Shown piece after piece: positions 8,268 through 16,900 of a stretch of DNA of 42,417 nucleotides; position 1 is the stretch's first letter; the number at the start of each line of letters is the position of its first letter. The notes under the pieces are model-generated. The model did not search any database, was not told the DNA's origin, and saw nothing but the letters and a program-made list of their open reading frames with translations. A program made the position numbers and the translations under genes. This DNA is from an uncultured Bradyrhizobium sp. GTDB taxonomy: Bacteria; Pseudomonadota; Alphaproteobacteria; Rhizobiales; Xanthobacteraceae. The stretch covers positions 1 through 42,417 of the forward strand of contig NZ_CAKZHY010000038.1 of the NCBI RefSeq assembly GCF_936928535.1. Direction: 5' to 3'.

Positions 8268-9023
8268 ATGACCAATCCCTCCCCCTGGCGCGCGACGGTG
8301 CTGACGCTGTTTCCGGAGATGTTTCCGGGACCGCTTGGCGTGAGCCTAGCCGGCCGGGCGTTGGCGTCCGGCCTGTGGCAGATCGAGGCTCGTGACATCC
8401 GAGCCTCCGCAACTGACCGCCATCGCAGCGTCGACGACACCCCCGCCGGCGGCGGGCCGGGCATGGTGCTGCGGCCGGATGTTCTGGCCGCGGCGATCGA
8501 CACCGCAGCGATCGCCCCGGACCGCCCTCGCCTGCTGATGAGCCCACGTGGTCGGCCATTGACCCAGGCCCGCGTGGCAGAGCTCGCCCAGGGCCCCGGC
8601 CCCCTCATCGTCTGCGGCCGGTTCGAAGGGATCGACCAGCGGGTGATCGACAGCCGCGGGTTGGAGGAAGTCTCGATCGGCGATTACGTGCTCTCAGGGG
8701 GCGAAATCGCCGCTTTGGCGCTGATCGACGCCTGCGTCCGGCTGCTGCCGGGGGTGATGGGCAAGGAAGCCTCGGGAACCGAGGAGAGCTTCTCGGACGG
8801 CCTGCTCGAATACCCCCAATACACCCGCCCGCAGCTGTTCGAGGGGGTTCCGATCCCGGAGATCCTGACCTCCGGCGATCATGCCAAGGTTGCCGCCTGG
8901 CGGCGGGCGCAGTCGGAGGCCCTCACAGAGGCCCGGCGGCCGGATTTATGGGCCCAAATCCCGCCCAAAGCCCCGAATCGGCCGAGGCGCCAAAAAACGC
9001 CAAAAAACAAGACAGACGGGTGA
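8268..9023 (+). CDS. trmD: tRNA (guanine(37)-N1)-methyltransferase
   Basis: The 251-residue SPOUT methyltransferase makes m1G37 in tRNAs that read CNN and related codons, preventing frameshifts. Recognisable segments are [17 protein letters not shown] at the start, [12 protein letters not shown], the knot motif [14 protein letters not shown], and [11 protein letters not shown]. The C-terminal region is basic and ends in [10 protein letters not shown]. Its start lies just past the repeat that overlaps rimM. The rplS promoter-like sequence overlaps its stop codon. Confidence 0.97.
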   Translation: MTNPSPWRATVLTLFPEMFPGPLGVSLAGRALASGLWQIEARDIRASATDRHRSVDDTPAGGGPGMVLRPDVLAAAIDTAAIAPDRPRLLMSPRGRPLTQARVAELAQGPGPLIVCGRFEGIDQRVIDSRGLEEVSIGDYVLSGGEIAALALIDACVRLLPGVMGKEASGTEESFSDGLLEYPQYTRPQLFEGVPIPEILTSGDHAKVAAWRRAQSEALTEARRPDLWAQIPPKAPNRPRRQKTPKNKTDG

Positions 9024-9047
9024 CAAACGCTCCGGCTTGCCTTATAG
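9020..9047 (+). promoter_or_regulatory. Putative promoter for rplS
   Basis: GTGACA (9020-9025) and TTATAG (9042-9047) are separated by 16 bases and overlap the trmD stop. This would allow rplS to be transcribed apart from the upstream block. The leader that follows contains CAGCC...GGCTG arms that could form a small hairpin. Confidence 0.45.
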
Positions 9048-9133
9048 GAGCGCCCACATCCGCAATGGCTGGATAGACGAATTTCGCGCAGCCCCCGTTT
9101 CGCAAGGCTGGGCGCGCCGATGGAGATTTACCC

Positions 9134-9514
9134 ATGAACCTGATCAAGCAGCTCGAGCAAGAGCAATTCGACAAGCTGTCCGCCGGCAAGGACATTCCGG
9201 AATTCGGCCCCGGCGACACCGTGATCGTCAACGTGAAGGTCGTCGAAGGCGACCGCACCCGCGTGCAGGCCTATGAAGGCGTTTGCATCGGCCGTTCCGG
9301 CGGTGGCCTCAACGAGAGCTTCACCGTTCGCAAGATCTCCTACGGCGAAGGCGTCGAGCGCGTGTTCCCGGTGATGTCGCCGATGATCGACTCGATCAAG
9401 GTGGTGCGTCGCGGCAAGGTGCGTCGCGCCAAGCTCTATTACCTCCGCAATCTCCGCGGCAAGTCGGCCCGCATCGTCGAGAAGACCGAGCACGCCAAGG
9501 CCGTCAACGAGTAA
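9134..9514 (+). CDS. rplS: 50S ribosomal protein L19
   Basis: The 126-residue protein has typical L19 features: [40 protein letters not shown], and [10 protein letters not shown], with [15 protein letters not shown] near the end. L19 sits at the 30S-50S interface. The start has a GGAG sequence nine bases upstream. It ends the translation block and is followed by a strong terminator at 9541. Confidence 0.97.
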   Translation: MNLIKQLEQEQFDKLSAGKDIPEFGPGDTVIVNVKVVEGDRTRVQAYEGVCIGRSGGGLNESFTVRKISYGEGVERVFPVMSPMIDSIKVVRRGKVRRAKLYYLRNLRGKSARIVEKTEHAKAVNE

Positions 9515-9540
9515 GCTCCACTTACAGCGAGTTTTCGAGA

Positions 9541-9567
9541 GCGCGGGGCAAAACCCCGCGCTTTTTT
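9541..9567 (+). terminator. Rho-independent terminator after rplS
   Basis: An eight-base stem GCGCGGGG (9541-9548) / CCCCGCGC (9554-9561) is followed directly by TTTTTT. It closes the ffh-rplS transcription unit. Confidence 0.92.
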
Positions 9568-9616
9568 GTTGCCTCAGCCGTGCGCGTCAAACCACTCGCG
9601 CTTCCAATTCGGCCTG

Positions 9617-9641
9617 CTATATATTCCTGGAATGTTTCCAG
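9617..9641 (+). promoter_or_regulatory. Putative -10 box and operator-like palindrome of leuC
   Basis: CTATAT (9617-9622) could serve as a -10 element, although no good -35 box is seen at the right distance. Immediately after it comes the perfect palindrome CTGGAATGTTTCCAG (9627-9641), covering the expected transcription start. This is where a repressor could bind. No regulator was identified. Confidence 0.4.
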
Positions 9642-9760
9642 ATCTGACCAGCTTCGTGAGCCCCCAGCGCATCGTCATCGACGATCGCTCGCGGCTGCCT
9701 GGCCGGTTCTTCGGACGCTTCGCGACATCGGCAACGTCAGAGCTTACGCGCGCAGCCTAA
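9632..9760 (+). CDS. Possible 42-residue leader ORF upstream of leuC
   Basis: The ORF starts with ATG inside the palindrome, about ten bases after the TATATAT box, so the message could be nearly leaderless; no ribosome-binding site is visible. The product begins MFPDLTSFVSPQRIVIDD and has only three leucines, so it is not a classic leucine attenuation peptide. The family is unknown. It may be spurious. The reason to list it is the hairpin that overlaps its stop codon. Confidence 0.3.
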   Translation: MFPDLTSFVSPQRIVIDDRSRLPGRFFGRFATSATSELTRAA

Positions 9761-9782
9761 AAGCTGCGCTTGATGATTTTGT
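9750..9782 (+). terminator. Terminator-like hairpin in the leuC leader
   Basis: GCGCAGC (9750-9756) pairs with GCTGCGC (9763-9769) around a CTAAAA loop. The TAA stop of the 42-codon ORF lies in the loop. A T-rich but interrupted tail (TTGATGATTTTG) follows. It could be a weak terminator or attenuator ahead of leuC. Confidence 0.4.
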
Positions 9783-9838
9783 TGCCCCGCGCGCGAGTCG
9801 CGCTCACTGCTTCACACATTCCTTCGGAGCTTAAGCTC

Positions 9839-11245
<1,407 letters not shown>

Positions 11246-11303
11246 GCCGCTTCCTGCAATTTGAACGAACGCGGCAAACCGCCGTTAAGCCGCAAGTCCG
11301 ACA

Positions 11304-11332
11304 GTGTCCTCGCGACGATCTCGCGAGGACAC
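11304..11332 (+). promoter_or_regulatory. Perfect hairpin covering a ribosome-binding site
   Basis: The twelve-base arms GTGTCCTCGCGA (11304-11315) and TCGCGAGGACAC (11321-11332) enclose a five-base loop. The 3' arm contains the GAGG ribosome-binding sequence of the gene whose ATG is at 11336. As RNA it would hide that site; as DNA it is a 29-base palindrome able to bind a dimeric repressor. Confidence 0.75.
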
Positions 11333-11335
11333 CTC

Positions 11336-11545
11336 ATGGCCAACAAGCCTGAATATGTCGATCTCATCAGCGAGGCGACCCGCCAGCACCGGCGGCGAGC
11401 GCCGGGCTTGCGTATCGTCGCCAAGCCCGAGCCGGAGGAGATCTCGAAGCTCAGCCGCTGGCCGCCGGCGATGTTCAGGAAGTGGAAGATCGAGACGCTG
11501 ATGCGATGGAAGCCGGCGTCATGGAATGTGAAGGATTGGCTTTAA
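11336..11545 (+). CDS. Small basic tryptophan-containing protein, unknown
   Basis: The 69-residue protein is rich in Arg/Lys (TRQHRRRAPGLRIVAKPEPEE). The second half has spaced tryptophans (LSRWPP, FRKWKIETLMRWKPASWNVKDW). There is no signal peptide or transmembrane segment. The start is the ATG after the GAGG sequence; the open frame reaches back to a TTG at 11261, but that would cross the hairpin. The function is unknown; the charge suggests nucleic-acid or membrane-surface binding (inference). A bidirectional terminator follows. Confidence 0.65.
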   Translation: MANKPEYVDLISEATRQHRRRAPGLRIVAKPEPEEISKLSRWPPAMFRKWKIETLMRWKPASWNVKDWL

Positions 11546-11560
11546 GCCACGCAGTGAAAC

Positions 11561-11586
11561 AAAGGGCGCCGTTCAGGCGCCCTTTT
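11561..11586. terminator. Bidirectional terminator
   Basis: AAAGGGCGCC and GGCGCCCTTTT form a seven-base GC stem flanked by A and T runs. It can serve the plus-strand small protein and the minus-strand Gly/His/Tyr-rich gene that converge here. Confidence 0.88.
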
Positions 11587-11600
11587 GATTTCGCCCGCAC

Positions 11601-12143
11601 TTACCAATAGCGGTACGGATAGTGCCAGCGATGCCAATGATGCCAGTGGCAGATGCGGCGCGGACCATAATAGGTCCAGATGATCCGGCAGCGGCGCGGA
11701 TGGTGGTAATAGGGATAATAGCCGCCGTAATAAGAGCGCCGGTGGAAATGGCGATAGCCGTAATACGGGCGATAGTAGCCGCCGCCCCAATGGCGATGAT
11801 AGCCGCCATAATGGATGCCGCCGTAGCGCATGCCGCCGCCATGGAAGGCCGGTGCAGCGTGGAAGCCACCGAAATGACCTCCGCCCACATGGGCACCACC
11901 GAAGTGGCCTCCTCCGCCGAAATGCCCGCCGCCGCCATGCCCACCGCCACCGTGTCCGCCGCCAAAGCGCACCTGCGTGATCATGTCGTCGCTTGCAGCC
12001 TTCGCCACCGGCAGCGCGGCCGGATTGATCGGCGTCATCGCCTCAGCGCGGCGCACCGTCACGCCCGATAACGTCAGAGCAGCAACAACGGCAAGCCCGA
12101 GCAAGCGCAACGAGCTTGTCCCGAGCCGCATGTTCCTCAGCAT
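11601..12143 (-). CDS. Exported Gly/His/Tyr-rich protein
   Basis: The 180-residue protein has a signal peptide (hydrophobic LLGLAVVAALTLSGVTV, plausible cleavage after RAEA). A short spacer is followed by tandem GGGGH, GGGGHF and GGAHV units. The second half is dense in Tyr, His and Arg (YYRPYYGYRHFHRR, YYGGYYPYYHH) and ends with HWHHWHRWHYPYRYW. Two cysteines lie in the C-terminal third. Composition suggests a disordered or metal-binding surface protein, but no characterised family is claimed. AGGGAG lies eight bases before the chosen ATG at 12143. It belongs to a run of small exported proteins between leuC and leuD. Confidence 0.75.
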   Translation of the reverse strand: MLRNMRLGTSSLRLLGLAVVAALTLSGVTVRRAEAMTPINPAALPVAKAASDDMITQVRFGGGHGGGGHGGGGHFGGGGHFGGAHVGGGHFGGFHAAPAFHGGGMRYGGIHYGGYHRHWGGGYYRPYYGYRHFHRRSYYGGYYPYYHHPRRCRIIWTYYGPRRICHWHHWHRWHYPYRYW

Positions 12144-12302
12144 GGAATGTCTCCCTGAATCTGCACAGCGTCATTGCGGCGCAGTCGTGCCGCCGTCGCT
12201 GTTCATTTGCAGTCGCTCCCGAGATTAAACTAGAGACAGTGACGTGAACGCGTCATGAATGACGATACTCCGCGCAAGTCCGCGGCAAGGGGAATTCGAG
12301 AG

Positions 12303-12353
12303 ATGACCGTCTACGCGATTGCGCAGTTGACAGGCTTTACACCCGCAGCGTGA
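12303..12353 (+). pseudogene. Possible remnant of a DUF1330-like gene start
   Basis: A 16-codon ORF reads MTVYAIAQLTGFTPAA. The first ten residues look like the conserved start of DUF1330 proteins (MTxYxIAQxT), and the frame then stops. An AAGGGG sequence lies about a dozen bases upstream. It may be the surviving tip of a deleted gene or chance; the match is from memory only. Confidence 0.3.
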
Positions 12354-12359
12354 GCCGCG

Positions 12360-12620
12360 TCACCAGAACGGTCCGTAGCCGATGACGAAGGGCGCGGGCA
12401 CACCGTACGGGTAGGGACGGTAATAGACAGGTCGTGCGTAATAATGCGGGTCGGGCCGGCGAACGTATCGCGCAGCATCATATCGCACGTGGCGCCGCCC
12501 ATCGAACACCGCGCGTCCCGCGGAGGCATCCGGCAGCTTCGTCACCCTTTGCGCGGCGGAGACGTGCGGCAGGCTTGCAGTGAGTCCGACAGCGACAGTC
12601 AACGCGATCCATCTCGTCAT
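12360..12620 (-). CDS. Exported Tyr/Pro/Arg-rich small protein
   Basis: The 86-residue protein has a signal peptide (MTRWIALTVAVGLTASLPHVSA) and a mature part with repeated Arg-Tyr and Pro-Tyr steps (RYVRRPDPHYYARPVYYRPYPYG). It ends VIGYGPFW. The frame is open back to 12755, but the ATG at 12620 has GGAGG seven bases upstream and leads directly into the signal peptide. The function is unknown. The composition echoes the second half of the Gly/His/Tyr-rich protein next door, and both are on the minus strand. Confidence 0.68.
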   Translation of the reverse strand: MTRWIALTVAVGLTASLPHVSAAQRVTKLPDASAGRAVFDGRRHVRYDAARYVRRPDPHYYARPVYYRPYPYGVPAPFVIGYGPFW

Positions 12621-12769
12621 GACGACCTCCGCCCGCAACATGAGGGGATCGCACGGCCGCCGGCAAGTTAAAAGCGCCCAATCTGGAACGCGGCGCCTCA
12701 ATCTGCTATGGATGAACCTGCTATCAGTGACGCACGTATCTTCTGGTCGAACCAATGCAGGAGATGGTC

Positions 12770-12979
12770 ATGGCAAATTCCATGAGATTGCGGATATCTC
12801 GCCTCGCGATCGCAGCGAGCATCGCCCTTGGCGCGAGCTCGGCACTGGCCTCGCAGGGGCCGGGCGTCGAGAGCGGCACGGCAAGCCCGCTGACGCAGCT
12901 CGTGATGGCGGTCCTGGTCTATGGCGTCTCCGCCGTGATCGTCGGCGCCGGCCTGATCGGCGCGCTACGCGGACACTGA
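12770..12979 (+). CDS. Small exported or membrane protein with C-terminal hydrophobic helix
   Basis: The 69-residue protein has a signal-like N-terminus (ISRLAIAASIALGASSALA) and one hydrophobic helix near the C-terminus (LTQLVMAVLVYGVSAVIVGAGLIGAL). There are three in-frame ATGs (12755, 12764, 12770). The third is spaced six bases from GGAG and is preferred. No family was recognised. The stop lies five bases from the stop of the convergent next gene. Confidence 0.6.
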   Translation: MANSMRLRISRLAIAASIALGASSALASQGPGVESGTASPLTQLVMAVLVYGVSAVIVGAGLIGALRGH

Positions 12980-12984
12980 TCGGG

Positions 12985-13293
12985 TCAGCCGCGACGCCAG
13001 AAGCAGCTCATATGCGGCGTGATCACGGTGCCGCTGGGCCTGTGTTCCTGCACATAGGCGACGCTGCATTCGCGGACCGCATCCGGGCCCGGGTTGTAGC
13101 GCGGATAGACGCCGTCAGGGCTGTAATAGGGCGTGACGCGCAGGCGGGTCCGCTTGCGTGGCGGCACGACGTGGTCGGGCGAGGCAGCCTGGGCCATGCG
13201 GACCACCGTGCCGGCCCTCTCTGCCTGGGCGCTCGCGCCGACGGGCGAAAACAACCCCATGCACAGTAGAGCTACCGCTGTTTTTACTCGCAT
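12985..13293 (-). CDS. Small exported protein, unknown
   Basis: The 102-residue protein has a clear signal peptide (MRVKTAVALLCMGLFSPVGASA). The mature part is basic around PPRKRTRLRVTPYYSPDG and carries two cysteines (ECSVAYV, MSCFWRRG) that could form a disulfide after export. AGGTGG lies upstream of the ATG across an A-rich spacer. No domain was recognised. Confidence 0.68.
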   Translation of the reverse strand: MRVKTAVALLCMGLFSPVGASAQAERAGTVVRMAQAASPDHVVPPRKRTRLRVTPYYSPDGVYPRYNPGPDAVRECSVAYVQEHRPSGTVITPHMSCFWRRG

Positions 13294-13417
13294 TTTTTTC
13301 GCCCACCTGGACCGCCACCGACTTGAGCCCCAAGCTCCCCGTTTTGGCGGCGCCCGTCAACCTCACGCGCTTGTAAAGCCGGATGCATCGCTGCGAAACC
13401 CGCGCTAAGAGGAACCG

Positions 13418-13816
13418 ATGTGGACAGACCTGAAAGCGCCCTCGCTGGCCGAGATGGAAGCGACGGCGCACGAGATTTTCGAACGCCTGCCGGCGGAGTT
13501 TCGAGGGCTGTGCGAGGGCCTGATCATCCGCGTCGACGACTTCCCGACCGAAGAGGTCCTCGACGAGATGGAATGCGAAAGCGAGTTCGACCTGCTCGGC
13601 CTGTTCCAGGGCGTCGGCCTGCCCCAGCAGAGTCTTGGCGACGTGGCCCGGCTGCCCAACATGGTCTGGCTCTACCGCCGTCCGATCCTGGATTACTGGG
13701 CCGAGCACGACGAGAGCCTCGGCCATATCGTCCGCCACGTGCTGATCCACGAGATCGGCCACCATTTCGGCCTCTCTGACGACGACATGGACGCGATCGA
13801 GGTTCAGGCCGAATAG
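13418..13816 (+). CDS. Minimal zincin-like metallopeptidase family protein
   Basis: The 132-residue cytoplasmic protein has the zinc motif HEIGHHFGLSD (H111, E112, H115) near its C-terminus. The whole sequence fits the PF06262/DUF1025 family of very small zincins (opening MEATAHEIFERLPAEFR, middle LLGLFQGVGLP). Family members keep the metzincin-like active-site helix but lack a known substrate. AGAGGA lies just upstream of the start. The gene stops four bases before the stop of the convergent XRE regulator. Confidence 0.88.
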   Translation: MWTDLKAPSLAEMEATAHEIFERLPAEFRGLCEGLIIRVDDFPTEEVLDEMECESEFDLLGLFQGVGLPQQSLGDVARLPNMVWLYRRPILDYWAEHDESLGHIVRHVLIHEIGHHFGLSDDDMDAIEVQAE

Positions 13817-13820
13817 GACG

Positions 13821-14624
13821 TCATCGATTGCGCGGGGATGGTGCGGGCAGAAGCATCGTCAGCCGATAATCGGGCCACCCCGCGAGCGACAGCGACACCT
13901 GCTGATATCTCAGCAATCCCATGGTCGCATGATTGAACGCGCGTTCGCCGCCTTCGCGCGCCAACACCCCTTGGGTTTGCCAGCAGCGCTCGAAGTCCGA
14001 GCTTGCCATTCTCAGCTCGTCCACGAGCCGGCGAATTTCCGGACCGTCCGAATAGGCCGTCACCGCGGCACGGAACTCGGCGACGACGCGCTGCGCACGG
14101 GACGTCCAGTCGAGGATCAGGCTTCGCGCCTCTGGTCTGACGAAGATGTAGCGCAACAGATTCTTCTCGCCGTCGTCATCGAGCCATCCTGCAAACAAGC
14201 GCGACGCTTGCGCATTCCAGCGGCACGCACTCCAGGTGCGATCGAGGATGTAGGCGGGACCATCGATCGCATCGACACAGGCGAGCACGCTTTCAGGTGG
14301 ATCGTCCCTGGTGTCGGGCCGCTCGGGATCGCGTTTGCCCGCAACTTCGAAAAGATAGCCGCGCTCGGCGCGTGACAGGCGCAATCCGCGGGCGAGGCGC
14401 GCAAGGGCCGAAGCAGAGACGGACACATCGCGCCCCTGCTCGATCCAGGTGTACCAGGTGACGCTCAAGCCGCAGAGCTGGGCGACCTCCTCACGCCGGA
14501 GGCCGGGCGTGCGCCGTCGTGGTCCGGCGGCAAGGCCGAACTCTGCCGGAGACTGGCGCTCCCGGAGCGCCCTCAAGAACGCGCTCAGCGACAGAGCCGG
14601 AGCGATCGGATGTTGTTCCTTCAT
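13821..14624 (-). CDS. XRE-family regulator with MmyB-like ligand domain
   Basis: The 267-residue regulator has an N-terminal helix-turn-helix (about 20-85) with the PRRRTPGLRREEVAQLCGLS and WYTWIEQGRDV segments typical of the MmyB-like group. The C-terminal 170 residues contain the ligand-domain pattern ILDRTWSACRWNAQASRLFAGW and a later LLRYIFVRPEARSLILDW. Such proteins often control a divergent neighbour. Here that is the PNPOx-like gene at 14708, with an 83-base gap that holds inverted TACCAG/CTGGTA sites. Confidence 0.9.
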   Translation of the reverse strand: MKEQHPIAPALSLSAFLRALRERQSPAEFGLAAGPRRRTPGLRREEVAQLCGLSVTWYTWIEQGRDVSVSASALARLARGLRLSRAERGYLFEVAGKRDPERPDTRDDPPESVLACVDAIDGPAYILDRTWSACRWNAQASRLFAGWLDDDGEKNLLRYIFVRPEARSLILDWTSRAQRVVAEFRAAVTAYSDGPEIRRLVDELRMASSDFERCWQTQGVLAREGGERAFNHATMGLLRYQQVSLSLAGWPDYRLTMLLPAPSPRNR

Positions 14625-14635
14625 GGTGGTTTTTA

Positions 14636-14666
14636 TACCAGCATATCTTATGTTCTTAAACTGGTA
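14636..14666. promoter_or_regulatory. Inverted TACCAG/CTGGTA site in a divergent promoter
   Basis: TACCAG (14636-14641) and CTGGTA (14661-14666) are inverted arms 19 bases apart in the AT-rich gap between two divergent genes. It is a candidate operator for the XRE regulator. Confidence 0.4.
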
Positions 14667-14707
14667 CCAAAGAAGTGCTAGCCTGGCTCGGAAAAGGACG
14701 CACGGAC

Positions 14708-15277
14708 ATGGGCAAGCAATTCGCCGGGATCGAACCCGAACACAGGGCCTTCATCGAGCGGCAGAAGATCTTCTTCGTCGCCAGCGCCCCGCCGACGGGG
14801 CGCGTCAACGTCTCCCCCAAGGGCCTGTCGTCATTCCGGGTGCTGGGAGCGAACGACGTCGCCTATCTCGATTGCACCGGCAGCGGCAGCGAGACCCGCG
14901 CGCACCTGATGGCATCCGACGACAAGCGGCTGACCATCATGTTTTGCGCCTTCGAAGGTCCTCCGGTGATCCTGCGGCTCTATGGCCAGGGCCGATCGCT
15001 GATGCGCGGCACGGCTGAATACGACGATCTCGCCCCAGGGTTCGAGGACATGACCGGGGCACGCCAGATCGTGCGCCTCTCGGTCGAACTGGTGCAGACA
15101 TCGTGCGGCATGGGCGTGCCCCTGTTCGACTACAAAGAGGAGCGCGGCAGCCTCGTGCGCTACTGGACGAAGCAGGGCGTCGACAATTTACGGAAATACT
15201 GGGGCATGAAGAATATGAAGAGCATCGACGGCCTGCCGACCGGCTTTGTCCCTGACAGCATGGCTCCGCCGCTCTGA
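14708..15277 (+). CDS. Pyridoxamine 5'-phosphate oxidase-like flavin protein
   Basis: The 189-residue protein has the split-barrel PNPOx-like fold: FIERQKIFFVASAPPTGRVNVSPKG at the N-terminus, then YLDCTGSGSETRAHL and RLTIMFCAFEGPPVILRLYG. Family members bind FMN or F420 and reduce small molecules; here the substrate is unknown. The ATG at 14708 follows AAGGA by nine bases, and the longer frame from 14675 is not needed. It is divergent from the XRE regulator and probably its target. Note the WTKQGVDNLRKYW segment close to the C-terminus, seen in this subfamily. Confidence 0.85.
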   Translation: MGKQFAGIEPEHRAFIERQKIFFVASAPPTGRVNVSPKGLSSFRVLGANDVAYLDCTGSGSETRAHLMASDDKRLTIMFCAFEGPPVILRLYGQGRSLMRGTAEYDDLAPGFEDMTGARQIVRLSVELVQTSCGMGVPLFDYKEERGSLVRYWTKQGVDNLRKYWGMKNMKSIDGLPTGFVPDSMAPPL

Positions 15278-15364
15278 CAGACCAAGATTGCCGAATCCGG
15301 CCTAGGATTTGCGCACCAACCGGGCTAAACAGCCCTCCCCTGAGTTCCAACCGGGAAGCCTGAG

Positions 15365-15970
15365 ATGGACAAGTTCACCACGCTGGAAGGCGTCGCGGCG
15401 CCGCTGAAGATCATCAATGTCGACACCGACATGATCATTCCGAAGCAGTACCTCAAGACCATCAAGCGCACCGGCCTTGGCAAGGGACTGTTCTCCGAGC
15501 AGCGCTACAAGGATGACGGCAGCGAGAACCCGGACTTCGTCCTCAACCAGCCCGCCTATCGCAACACGAAGGTGCTGGTCGCCGGCGACAATTTCGGTTG
15601 CGGCTCGAGCCGCGAGCACGCGCCCTGGGCGCTGCTCGACTTCGGCATCCGCTGCGTGATCTCGACCTCGTTCGGCGACATCTTCTACAACAACTGCTTC
15701 AAGAACGGGATTCTGCCGATCCGCGTCAGCCAAGAAGACCTCGACAAGCTGTTCGACGACGCCGAGCGCGGCGCCAACGCAACGCTGACGATCGACCTGC
15801 CGAACCAGGAGATCCGGGGCCCCGACGGCGGTAAGGTCAAATTCGAGATCGACCCGTTCCGCAAGCATTGCCTGATCAACGGCCTCGACGACATCGGTCT
15901 GACGATGGAGAAGAAGTCCTCGATCGACACCTATGAAGAGAAGCTCAAGAGCGAACGCGCCTGGGCTTGA
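15365..15970 (+). CDS. leuD: 3-isopropylmalate dehydratase small subunit
   Basis: The 201-residue LeuD is the swivel-domain partner of LeuC. The start [14 protein letters not shown], the [16 protein letters not shown] loop and the [15 protein letters not shown] motif are diagnostic. It is separated from leuC by 4.1 kb, so the two subunits must be made from different transcripts. A good terminator follows at 15987. Confidence 0.97.
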   Translation: MDKFTTLEGVAAPLKIINVDTDMIIPKQYLKTIKRTGLGKGLFSEQRYKDDGSENPDFVLNQPAYRNTKVLVAGDNFGCGSSREHAPWALLDFGIRCVISTSFGDIFYNNCFKNGILPIRVSQEDLDKLFDDAERGANATLTIDLPNQEIRGPDGGKVKFEIDPFRKHCLINGLDDIGLTMEKKSSIDTYEEKLKSERAWA

Positions 15971-15986
15971 TCGCACATTTCGGTTC

Positions 15987-16020
15987 AAGCCCCGGCGTGC
16001 AAAGGCGCCGGGGCTTTTTC
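15987..16020 (+). terminator. Rho-independent terminator after leuD
   Basis: AAGCCCCGGCG (15987-15997) pairs with CGCCGGGGCTT (16006-16016), followed by a TTTTTC tail. Confidence 0.92.
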
Positions 16021-16046
16021 TTTGCCTGAGATATCCTCTATTTTTC

Positions 16047-16095
16047 GAGCATGATCTTATCGGAAAACCGCTGCACACTTTTCCGGATCATGCTC
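16047..16095. repeat. GAGCATGATC...GATCATGCTC palindromic repeat
   Basis: The 49-base element has ten-base perfect outer arms and inner CGGAAAA/TTTTCCG arms. I recognise it as a highly repeated intergenic palindrome of Bradyrhizobium and related Rhizobiales. It lies 12 bases before the glycosyltransferase start, so it may influence that gene's translation. Confidence 0.85.
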
Positions 16096-16107
16096 TAAGC
16101 TGCACGC

Positions 16108-16893
16108 ATGCTTCCCGAGATCGTCACCTTCTGGCATGGCCCGATGGACGCGCTACGCCAGACCTGTCTGCGCTCGCAGCTGGCTGCCGGCCACAAGGTG
16201 ACGGTCTACAGTTTCGACACCATCCCGGGCCTGCCCGCGGGCGTCGAGAATGCGGACGCCGAGGCGATCCTGCCGCACGCCTTTTCCGAGCGCCTGCGGC
16301 CGCCGCAGACGGACGGCAGCTGGCGCGACTGGACCACGCTTCAGTTCAGCGACTTCTTCCGCATGAAGCTGATGGCCAGGAATCTCGGCCTCTGGCTCGA
16401 CGCCGACGTGCTGCTGCTCAAGCCGGTCGAGATCGATCCGGCGAAACCCTACTTCGCCTGGGAGCGATCCCGCCGGCTCGGCAACTCCGTCCTCTATCTG
16501 CCGCAGAAGCATCAAATCGTCGGCGCCTTCGAGGACCTGATGGAGCAGGAGGAGCTGACGCCGGAATGGCTGTCGCTCAGCCATCGTCTGAGCTTTGCGA
16601 TCAAGCGCCTCGGCGGCGGCTCGCAGCGCCTCTCCGACCTGCGCATCGCCATCTTCGGGCCTCCGGCCTTGACCATCCTGGCACGGCGCTCCGGCGATCT
16701 TCCGCGGGCATTGCCGAAGCGATCGTTCTATGCGGTGCATTCCGAGCCAAAGCTGTTCTTCGATCCGTCGAGCTATCTCGGCATCGTCACCGACCCCAAC
16801 GTGATCGGCCTGCACATCTCAGGCAAGGGCCGCAGCCTGCAACCGCCCGTTCCGGGCAGCCTCTATGCCTGGGCGGTGGAGCGGTTCGCGTAG
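16108..16893 (+). CDS. DXD-motif glycosyltransferase
   Basis: The 261-residue protein resembles the sugar-binding/DXD glycosyltransferases (PF04488-like). It opens PEIVTFWHGPMDALRQTCLRSQLAAGH, and the metal/nucleotide-sugar motif is LWLDADVLLLKP with D98 and D100. RNLGLWLDAD is the characteristic context. No transmembrane helix is seen. The acceptor is unknown; surface polysaccharide modification is an inference. It stands alone between two palindromic repeats and is not in a polysaccharide cluster here. Confidence 0.78.
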   Translation: MLPEIVTFWHGPMDALRQTCLRSQLAAGHKVTVYSFDTIPGLPAGVENADAEAILPHAFSERLRPPQTDGSWRDWTTLQFSDFFRMKLMARNLGLWLDADVLLLKPVEIDPAKPYFAWERSRRLGNSVLYLPQKHQIVGAFEDLMEQEELTPEWLSLSHRLSFAIKRLGGGSQRLSDLRIAIFGPPALTILARRSGDLPRALPKRSFYAVHSEPKLFFDPSSYLGIVTDPNVIGLHISGKGRSLQPPVPGSLYAWAVERFA

Positions 16894-16900
16894 CTCTCTC

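Larger units (their letters stand above)
9568..9838 (+). other. leuC leader region
   Basis: These 271 bases between the rplS terminator and leuC hold a TATATAT box, a 15-base palindrome, a 42-codon ORF and a terminator-like hairpin, each listed separately. No other gene is visible. Confidence 0.6.

Noticed and set aside
5617..8559. A 980-codon minus-strand open frame
   Set aside because: It is the antisense shadow of ffh, rpsP, rimM and trmD, all of which have diagnostic motifs. Its length follows from the GC-rich third positions.
9048..9133. A ribosomal-protein L19 leader RNA with autoregulation
   Set aside because: Only a five-base stem is visible and the known L19 leaders are from other phyla; the evidence is too weak.
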